NCBI GenBank assembly: GCA_022559985.1
Contig: JAFJTR010000069.1
Location: forward strand, 96,492 to 160,491
DNA: 64,000 nucleotides
From: Parastagonospora avenae f. sp. tritici 18332-5
Lineage: Eukaryota > Ascomycota > Dothideomycetes > Pleosporales > Phaeosphaeriaceae
Direction: 5' to 3'
The notes below the pieces were generated by a model. It had not been told where the DNA came from and did no database searches. It saw only the letters and a program-made list of their open reading frames with translations. Positions within the stretch are counted from its first letter, which is position 1, and each line of letters starts with the position of its first letter. Positions 56,226 through 64,000 of the stretch are shown in pieces. The position numbers were made by a program, and so were the translations under genes.

Positions 56226-57367
56226 TCAGCAAAGCTCGAAGTCGTTCAATTCTGGACCATTCGCAAGACGAAGGACAGGATCAGCAATTGCCATGACCCT
56301 CTCAGCGAGATTACAACCGTGCTGACTTTTCTTGGATTTACTTGGACGACACCACGCGGGAGATCTGATACGCTGCATCTTGGTATACAGCTCCGGAACA
56401 CTCAAGTCGTGGTACGGCGCTGTTGGAATTGGCAACAATCCTTGTAGTTCCATCTCTTTGAACAAGGCACCGTAAAGTATAGACCCGCATTCGAACGAGT
56501 CACCATGTGGGCATTGATAAAGCGGACTACGGAAGTCTTCGAGGAGAGCATGTAATTGAGAGAAAACAGTGCCGATCGCTTGCATCTGTAATCTATCAAT
56601 CCTGGCTTTTAGAAGTCAGTCTATAGCTTAGCCACGTTTGTACTGGCTCACCCACCAACGCAGATCACAATTGGAAGACCCAAGGTCGGTAATTCTTGGT
56701 CGTCTCGCCTAATCGCCACTGTTGTCGTTTGCACGAACTCCTGTGGAAGCCTCAACACCCAAGCTATGCACATCCAAAGCATGAGATCCCGGCAAAAGTA
56801 TGAAGGGACGGGAGCGGCCACTTGCAGATGCTCGATCCATCTCTCTGTAAACGACTCCAGCGCTTCTGCACAATCATAAAAGTCGATCAAAACAGCTATC
56901 TTAGCAAGCATCTCCAAGGATACTGTCCGTGGTACTTGACCATTGCGGAGATGCAGGATCTGCAGAACGCAAAGCAGTGCTTCACTATCCCAATCCTCGG
57001 CAGGCACATGATAGAGACCATCGTTCTCGTCGCGAGTACCTTCTTTCCAGTCCGTCCCAGAGAGCATACGGTCTAATGTAGGTGACGCTGAAACCAGGTG
57101 ACGCCGAGAAACATAGTACCAAACTTCGTCTTCCTCGGTATTGGCTGCATCTGACTCGTTCGTATCATCCGCGACAATGGTGACTTCGATAGAGGCTCCC
57201 TGATTAGCATCTCCAGAAGTAGAATCGTTGACAGTTGATTCGTGGGCAAACTTTGTGGTGTCACCTCCAACCTCGGCGAGGCTCCAAGGTGCAAAGCTAG
57301 TATTTGGATTCTTCAAAATAATTACAGTATCTGCTTTGGCATCGATCTTGTTACTAGATCTACGCAT
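56226..57367 (-). CDS. BTB/POZ-domain protein, 363 aa
   Basis: Model: complement(56226..56601, 56652..57367); a 50-nt intron joins VICVGG to IDRLQMQA in frame. The first half has the fungal BTB layout: TVIILKNPNTSFAPWSL, then WYYVSRRHLVSASPTLDRML with the serine-rich helix, YHVPAEDWDSEALLCVLQIL and LEMLAKIAVLIDFYDCAEAL. Such proteins usually dimerise and may act as Cul3 adaptors; no partner can be named. The C-terminal part (residues ~240-363) has a Cys pair (CPHGDSFECGSIL) but no known domain. The start at 57367 (MRRSSNK) is the ATG closest to the domain; an in-frame ATG at 57478 would add 37 residues. The stop codon falls inside the target duplication of solo LTR 2. Confidence 0.82.
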
Positions 57368-57489
57368 GTTTGCAAGCCGAAGTGTAGAAAAATGCGAGGT
57401 GAGTGTTTGGAGGCGTGTAGTGGATAACCAAATCTTTTTAGTGTTCGTGGAGACCCCTTTGTTGTGGCACGCTGGCATCCAATGAAGTA

Positions 57490-59436
57490 ACGTGTCTGTG
57501 CACCTACCGCGCGTGACGGGTCAATGCACGCGACGGGTCGTCAATGCACGCTCACCCCACCAAAACAGCACTTATAAATAAGGTTACTGAGCCACGTACG
57601 ATCGCCATTGTCGCGATATTTTTAACTGTTGAACTCTATAGGCATTGATTGATATATATAGCTATCTATATTTTGCTGGGAGCTTGATTGCTCGGCCGTG
57701 TCGCGATTGAGATAGTGGTGGGCCTGCTGCAGCACCTGAGGCCTCACCACCACCCTGAGGCCGCGCAACTGCTCTCTTCTTTGAGCCTGCCTTAGTAGCT
57801 GCCTTAGGGCGTCTCATTTTCCGCCTCTGCTCCTCACGTACGCGAGCTACCTCAGCTTTCTGGTATTGTCGTTGCTCTTCTTTGAGCTCTTGTTGGTGCT
57901 GTCGATCACGTGCCTCCTTCACCTTCCTTGGAGACCAGAATACAGCCCCACCGTGATACTTCTCAGCTGTCTCTAGAGGTAGAGGCTTGCCCCGCTTCCT
58001 GCGCTTCTTCTCGTCGCTAAGAGCCTTCTTGAGTCTCACATTCTCATGCTCAGCCTCTACTGATCTGATCGAGAGTCGCTGGATCGTTTGGTTAAGCTTT
58101 GAGATCTTTTTCTGGTCTCTATTAGCTACAGCGTGATCAACCGGCTGCCTGATCTTCCTCTAATCAGAGGCGCTTAAGGCTGAGAAGTCGCTATTGCTTG
58201 ATTGGCCTGATTGAGCTGGCTGATTGAATCGTTTAAGTATCACCTCTGGCTCGAAAGGTAAGAGGCTAGTTGCCTCAAAGGTCTTAAGTGTAGTATCATT
58301 CTTGAACAAGGCCTCCCAAGCAGCCATAAACATGGGATATAAGCCTCATTTGCTCATAGAAGTGAGCCCTTAGCACCTCTCCATGAACGCAGCTACCTGG
58401 TCTGAGTAGGCTGATGAGAATGGCTTGAATATGACGACGTCAAGCAGCTAGAGGGTGTGAGCTGAATGAGGGGGATATACTGCAAGGAGGATCCTATTCC
58501 GATCGCAGTACTCGATAAAATCCATCGTGAGATGAGATCCATGGCCATCAAGGATGAGTAATCGATAGCTCCGCCCTGCCTTCTCCTTTGTAGATCGATC
58601 AAACACTTGTTTGAGCCAGGATAGTCCTATATCGTTGTTTGTCCAGCCAGAAGGTGAGGAGGATATATATACTTGATCCTCAGGCTTCAGAGCCCGCAGC
58701 TAGGTGTCCTGTGTCGAGCCTGAGGCTGATTGATATATCAGCGCAGGCGCGAGGGCTGATCCATCAGCGCATATGCAGGCGAGCAGCATTATCCACTGCC
58801 GATTGCCATCCTGGATATGAGCCTTGATATTCCCCTCCTCATATAGCCTCCTGCTGAACACCCGCTTTGAGCGAGTAAGTATTCCTAGCATGCAGCCTTT
58901 CTCATCCATATTATACATATTACGAGCCTCAACGTCGTATTTGCTGATTTTCTCGTGTAGGAGGCTGAAATAGAAGGTGTATTTTGATATAGAATCAGCC
59001 TGGTGGCGCACCCGATCAATTCCAGTCGTCCAGCGTGAGATGAGATCAACTTGGTGTCGCTTGATATATCGATCAACCCAGTGTACGCCGAGCTCCTTTT
59101 TAGCTATCTCTGAGGCAAACCGTCGTATCATAGGCCGTGTAGGAGGTAGGTCTTGTCTTGTGAGGCGCTCGATATAACGTAGGAGCTCTAGCTCCTGCTG
59201 GGGGTGGAGCGCTTGCTGGTTTTGAGCCTCGAGGCTACGTGACGTTGAAATACCTTGGTGCCTTCGTGTGAGCGTAGATCGCACAATATTATATTCTTTT
59301 GCAATCTGAGTATAATTGGTATTTTCTCCTAGTTCACGAGCTTCAATAGCTGCAAGCGCATCCTCAGTTGCTCCCATATTGATAGAGTTATGTAGTGTTG
59401 AAGTAGAGGTGCGGTTTTGACGAGGTGCGCACACGT
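57490..59436 (-). mobile_element. Fot1/pogo-family DNA transposon, inactivated
   Basis: About 1.95 kb carrying a pogo-type transposase on the minus strand. The ends are imperfect terminal inverted repeats: ACGTGTCTGTGCACCT on the left (57490-57505) and, read inward from the right, ACGTGTGCGCACCT (ends 59436). A TA dinucleotide, the usual target, precedes the left end; the right flank reads TG, so the TA duplication is not intact. Short direct repeats (GACGGGTC, TCAATGCACG) lie just inside the left end. The length matches Fot1-type elements. Confidence 0.85.
57662..59377 (-). pseudogene. Pogo/Fot1-type transposase with five internal stops
   Basis: One continuous reading frame of 571 codons from MGATEDALAAIEARE to the final stop at 57662. 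Domain order is normal: a psq-type HTH (NYTQIAKEYNIVRSTLTRR), a CENP-B-type HTH (LPPTRPMIRRFASEIAKKEL), then the DDE-superfamily catalytic core with acidic residues in MYNMDEKG, LLILDGHGSH and LLDVVIFKP. A basic coiled tail follows (KEEQRQYQKAEVARVREEQ). Five stops interrupt it at codons 226, 310, 336, 344 and 406 (58700-58702, 58448-58450, 58370-58372, 58346-58348, 58160-58162), with no frameshift at all. The enzyme cannot be made. Confidence 0.93.
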
Positions 59437-59707
59437 TGTCAGCCTTGCCCGGCCAGCCGCACTTCACAGCGCAGGCGGGCTGTGTCCCCTGCCCTGCGTG
59501 TAGGAGATGCAGCCTGGCCCAACAACGAAGACGGTCTTTCTCCCCTCTTAACTTAACGAACCGTTCCTTACCACTCGGAACAATCCTAACAGCTACGATT
59601 CCCACGCCCTACGCGAGTGAGCCGCCGTGCACTATCGATTCCGTCAGCCTGCTTTGAGGCTCCAGGACTTCCTTCTACCGGTCGTGCAGACAGACACATA
59701 CCACCCA
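59437..59707. promoter_or_regulatory. Spacer between pogo element and NLR start
   Basis: 271 bp that must hold the promoter and leader of the NLR gene. The transposon end lies immediately upstream, so the promoter has been shortened or displaced, if it still works. Confidence 0.4.
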
Positions 59708-62700
59708 ATGCGACTGTTATATATCTCACGCGACGGGAACCTCAGATGGACGAAGGACATCATTCGCAGCGAGGAGATTCCTCCCTATGCGATCCTCTCG
59801 CACACCTGGGGGCAGCAGGAGGTTGTCTTCGATGATCTGAAGAGTCTTGCTAGCCTAAAGGACATTGATGCAAAGAGAGGAGCTAATTGGAACAAGATCC
59901 GCTTCTGCGCACAACAGGCAGAGCGTGACGGTCTGAAACACTTCTGGATAGACACCTGCTGCATCGACAAGGCAAACAACACGGAACTGTCAAAAGCGAT
60001 TAACTCTATGTTTCGCTGGTACCAGAACGCCAAAAAATGTTATGTCTTCCTCTCAGATGTCGGGATTGATACTCTGGAAGTTGATGGCGAGTCAGCGTTT
60101 GGGCAGAGCAGGTGGTTCAGCCGTGGCTGGACGCTCCAGGAACTTCTTGCTCCTCACTCTGTTGAGTTCTTCTCTAAAGAGGGAGAGTGGCTAGGGGACA
60201 AGAAGTCGCTTCAGCACACTATACACGAGGTTACAGGCATACCTATCGAAGCTCTGTCAGGGAGCGACTTGTCCGATTTCGACGTTGCCAAGCGTTTCTC
60301 CTGGGCCGCGAATCGGCAGACAACAGAGGAAGAAGATGGAGCGTATTGTCTGTTCGGCATATTCGGCGTCCACCTACCGCTGATCTATGGAGAAGGTAAA
60401 AAGAAGGCGTTAAAGCGACTGAAGAGGGCGATAGAGGAGTTCTTCGAGGACGACGCAGGTACGCTTACGCTTGGCAAGATCTACAGCTGGCTTTCAGCGC
60501 CTGACCCGTCCACAAACTACCACAAAGCGCATAAGCAGCGGCAGGCTGATACCGGGCTTTGGCTGCTGGAAAGCGCAAAGTCCGCCGAATGGAAGGAGAG
60601 TGCAGCGTCGCGACTGTGGCTGTACGGGATCCCAGGATGTGGAAAGACGATCCTGAGCTCTACCGTCATCGAGCATCTGCTGCAGCACTGCTATGATGAC
60701 ACTCGTATGGTGACAGCCTACTTCTACTTCGACTTCAACGATACACAAAAACAGGATCCGGAGCTGATGCTGCGCTCGTTGCTATGCCAGTGCCTCCAGC
60801 GTTCTGTCGTGATACCCAAGGGCGTTGACGCGTTGTTCTCATCATGCGAGAACGGAAAACGACAGCTGTCACTGCATGCGCTTCTAGAAGTGACACGACA
60901 GGCAATGCAAGACTTCACGCATGTCTACATCGTCCTTGATGCTCTTGATGAGTGTTCGCAGAGGTCAGAGCTAATAGACATACTTGAGACAGTGGCAGGG
61001 TGGCAGCTTAACAACCTGCACTTGCTTATGACCAGCCGGAAAGAACGGGGCATTGAGAGGTCTTTGGACGGCTACGTCGAAGACGAGAACGCCGTTTGTC
61101 TTCAGGGTGACGTAGTAGATCAAGACATACAGCGATACGTTCAACAAAGGCTGCATGACGACAAGGGCTTGGCAAAATGGAACAAAGACGCTGCTATCAG
61201 GCAGGAGATAGAGGCTGCTCTAATGGGCGGAGCTCGCGGGATGTACGTGTTTCTACCTAGTTCTCCGCATAGCTAAAGCTAACGATAGCGTAGGTTCCGA
61301 TGGGCTGTGTGTCAGCTAGACACACTAGGAAAGTGCTGCAATCGAGCAATGCTGCGCAAATCTCTGGCTACTTTGCCGCGAACGCTAGACCAGACATACG
61401 ACCGCATTCTCTCCTCAATAAGCGAGGAATATTCTGAGTACGCGATGCGAATCTTACAGTGGCTAACGTTCTCTGCACGGCCGCTATCCGTCGATGAGAT
61501 CGCTGAAGTCGTCGCAATCGACGTGGCGCGCAACCCAGCGTTTGACCGTGATGAGGTGCTAGAAGATCCGCTAGAAGCGTTGAACATCTGCTCGAGTCTG
61601 GTTACGATTTCAACACTCCAATCAGACCCTGACAAACAGATTATCTCTCTGGCACATTATTCTGTGCAGGAATACCTTGTATCTGAGAGGATCAAGGAAG
61701 GCCCAGCAAGGCAATACACCATGAAAAAAGCCGAGTGTCATGGTGTGATAATGGACGGTTGTTTAAAGTACTTGGCACAGCTGCGACAGCCATTATCGGA
61801 AGAAGTTATTCAGATATCAGCCCTTGCACGGTATGCGGCAGAGTACTGGAGCAGTCATCTTGGGCATACAGGAGAGGACATAGAGAGATGGAGTCAGCCA
61901 GCGTTGGGTCTCATGTCAACCGAAAACTCCGCATACCTCATCTGGATCCAGTTGTATAATCCGGACAATCCTTGGATGCGACCAGATCCAAGAAAAGATT
62001 TGAAAAGCGTAGCGGCGCCACTTTACTACGCAGCACTGTTGGGTCTGAAGACGATCACGAAGCTGTTGCTAAAAGGAGGCGCTGAGGTTAATACCCCAGG
62101 TGGACGCTACGGCAACGCGCTTCATGCAGCTTCAGTCAAAGGCCACGAGCAGGTAGGCGAAACGCTGCTCAACGTGGGCGCTGATATTAATGCGCAGAGC
62201 GGAGACTATGCCAACCCTCTCCAGTCAGCTTGTTATGAAGGCCATGAAATGATAGTCAAGATGCTACTTGAAAGCGAGGCAGATGTCAACGCGCAAGGTG
62301 GCAAATACGGCAATGCGCTCCAGTCAGCTTCGGCTGCGGGTCATTGGACAATAGTGCAGCTGCTCCTTGACGATGGTGCCGATGTCAATATGCGGGGCGG
62401 ACTATATAACAGCGCTCTCAACGCGGCTGCAGCTGAAAGTCATACAGACATAGTCAGGCTTTTGCTGGAGAATGGTGCGGAGGTCTCGCAACACGATGTT
62501 CAAGGGAAAAGTGTCATGCATTATGCTACCAACAGCGCATATTGTACCCTCAGTCTCGTCCAGTTACTGCTCTCGCAAGGCGCTCCGGCAAACACAACTA
62601 ACATCGAGAACATGACTCCACTACATTACAGCGTCAAATTCAGCCACGAATCTACAGCAGGATTGCTTCTTGACAATGGTGTGTCTATTGATGCTGGTGT

Positions 62701-63607
62701 CCATCGAAAGTCTTGGTCTCGGAAAACCGTGGAAACCGACACCACGTACCAGGTTTCGATTACGGCGTCTGAGCCCGACAACTCCTGTACTGCAACTGGT
62801 CTAACGCCTTTACACTTCGCAGCCTTGACGGGCAATTCGGTCATGATCGATTTCCTTTTGAAGCGTGGCGCTGATCCAAATGCTCTGTCCAGATACAATG
62901 AGTCCCCAACTCATCTCACGCTACGCAAAGCTTTGGACGGACCAAAGTATAACGATGACTGGACCGATCCGTACTGCAGGGTGGAACGCTTACTAGATTT
63001 CCTGGACTTTGAAGAAGATGCTGTTGATGCAGTTTATGCGGATATAGCAAAGCATCGCGAAGGCGTGCTCTGTGCGCTGCTCGCAGATCCTAGAACCAGT
63101 CTGACGATTAGAGACTATCAGAATGAGCAACCTTTGCACTGCGTCGAGTATGGAAAAATTGGAAGTGTGTGGACTGTCAAGACATTAGTGTCTAGAGGAG
63201 CAAATCTGCTCGAAGGGAATTTGAGGCAGCAGAACGCACTGCATCTTGCCAGCCGAGCTGGCGACCATGACGTGGTCGCTTTTCTACTTTCTCTAGGAGC
63301 CGAGCCTGCCTCGTCGGACGAAGAGGGACTCAACGCTCTTCACCATGCCGCACGAAGTGGACATTTTCAAACAATCTCTCTTCTCCTCGAGACAGCTATT
63401 GCAACAAGACCAAATCTGATAGCATCGAGGGACACTCTGGGTCGGAACCTGCTCCATCATCTGTCCGCGACTTTTAAAGCTCGAACGGAAACGATAAAAT
63501 TGCTTCTTGACATGGGGGTCGATGGCTCGGCGTTGGACGTATCCGGTAGCTTACCCTTAGCTACCTATCATCAATGGGTGAGACGATTAAAGTGTTTGGG
63601 GGTTTAA
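59708..63607 (+). CDS. HET-NACHT-ankyrin NLR protein, 1282 aa
   Basis: Fungal NLR-like receptor of the type linked to heterokaryon incompatibility and innate recognition. Model: join(59708..61242, 61294..63607), 51-nt intron joining ARGM to FRWAVCQLDT. HET domain residues ~26-150: PYAILSHTWG, FWIDTCCIDK, WFSRGWTLQELLAP. NACHT from ~300: P-loop YGIPGCGKTIL (~306-316), Walker B VYIVLDALDEC (~406-416). A helical and winged-helix part follows (LRKSLATLPRTLDQTYDRIL). From ~756 come ankyrin repeats, the first five in regular ~33-residue units (YGNALHAASVKGHEQVG, YGNALQSASAAGHWTIV), later ones more diverged. The last ~13 residues (TYHQWVRRLKCLGV) are encoded by a 61-bp repeat found again at 63902, so the native C-terminus appears lost or replaced. 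Start at MRLLYISRDG, the usual HET beginning. Confidence 0.92.
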
Positions 63608-63625
63608 TCGGCTGAGAAACCCTAA
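63565..63625. repeat. 61-bp direct repeat, copy A
   Basis: Identical over 61 bases to 63902-63962. It includes the last codons and stop of the NLR and contains a GATTAAA...TTTAATC inverted repeat. Confidence 0.95.
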
Positions 63626-63901
63626 AAATGTGACGTTTAATCGGATGCGCAGAGGGAATCCCACCGATTAAAGTGTAAGACAGCCCCACTAGCGCTGCAA
63701 CTTCACAGTCTGATGCAGAAAGCTCCGCTGCATCGATTACGCTTATTTTTACCAAAATCCGATAAGTGCGCGTCGAGTTATGTAACAAAATGTGGCCGGG
63801 TCATGGTGTTCATTAGGGTTGGCCGTGCACGCAGCAGGGCTAGGGGTTTCGAACACCATCGGAGAGCAGTCCGACAGGTAAGACAAGGCATACAGGCAAC
63901 A

Positions 63902-63962
63902 CTATCATCAATGGGTGAGACGATTAAAGTGTTTGGGGGTTTAATCGGCTGAGAAACCCTAA
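63902..63962. repeat. 61-bp direct repeat, copy B
   Basis: Perfect second copy, 337 bp downstream of copy A. Confidence 0.95.
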
Positions 63963-63973
63963 CCCAGGGCTCT

Positions 63974-63999
63974 AAATGGAACGAGGGCTAGTTCCATTT
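63974..63999. repeat. Short perfect inverted repeat
   Basis: AAATGGAAC, a spacer of eight bases (GAGGGCTA), then GTTCCATTT. It may be one end of a palindromic element or a hairpin; the window stops here. Confidence 0.8.
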
Positions 64000-64000
64000 T

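Larger units (their letters stand above)
63608..64000. other. Repeat-derived DNA at the window end
   Basis: Non-coding as far as I can see. It carries copy B of the 61-bp repeat, a second inverted pair (TTTAATCGG / CCGATTAAA) near 63635-63672, and the palindrome at 63975-63999. Probably part of one or more mobile elements that continue past the window. Confidence 0.6.

Noticed and set aside
63713..63952. 79-codon frame ending in the second repeat copy
   Set aside because: Runs into repeat DNA and lacks any domain; more likely transposon debris than a gene.
63616..63966. CCCTAA-like bases suggesting telomere repeats
   Set aside because: Only one or one and a half units occur at any place (for example AAACCCTAACCC near 63956); a telomere would show a long tandem array.
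1..64000. CRISPR arrays, operons, ribosome binding sites, bacterial-type promoters
   Set aside because: None fits a fungal nuclear sequence and no spaced repeat array was seen. I also did not recognise any tRNA or rRNA gene, though I could not run a covariance search.

Overview
The window is eukaryotic nuclear DNA from a filamentous ascomycete (Pezizomycotina). The evidence is many short GT-AG introns (mostly 39-67 nt), fungal-only families (Zn2Cys6 factors, HET-NACHT-ankyrin, Mmm1, Rix1, CBM1/AA9, cyanovirin-N homologs) and a Fot1/pogo transposon whose stop codons look RIP-made. A Dothideomycete is my best guess from the gene content, but this is inference and no species is assigned. All gene models below are spliced by eye from reading frames and splice motifs.

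Layout. 0.5-9.7 kb: a hypothetical protein, a cytochrome P450, a gene-free stretch with a compound microsatellite, a copper amine oxidase and a short NAD(P)-binding epimerase-like gene. 10-13.5 kb: a 180-bp solo LTR with a perfect 5-bp target duplication, a truncated DUF6536-like gene and an F-box-like gene. 13.9-44 kb is the conserved core: Vps45, a Zn2Cys6 factor, an endophilin-like BAR protein, a WHIM-type chromatin protein, Mmm1 (ERMES), an SDR, a divergent pair (DUF7580-like protein and acuF-type C2H2 protein), a hypothetical protein, the divergent pair Rix1/Ypp1, and a small Zn2Cys6-like protein. 44-53 kb: a DUF1330-like gene, a frameshifted gene relic, and a convergent carbohydrate-active pair (AA9 LPMO with CBM1; GH15 glucoamylase with CBM20), then a hypothetical protein. 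55-64 kb is accessory: a cyanovirin-N homolog, a second copy of the solo LTR placed at the stop codon of a BTB gene, a dead pogo-family transposon, and a 1282-residue HET-NACHT-ankyrin NLR whose last residues run into a 61-bp repeat.

How the genes relate. Most neighbours are functionally independent, as usual in fungi. Real units are the Rix1/Ypp1 pair sharing a 292-bp spacer, the starch/cellulose-degrading pair at 48-51 kb, and the NLR wedged between transposon debris. The most unusual items are a 4-nt microexon that completes the zinc cluster of the factor at 16.4 kb, the repeat-capped NLR, the RIP-inactivated pogo element, and the twin solo LTRs 46 kb apart. I found no clear new multi-gene system.
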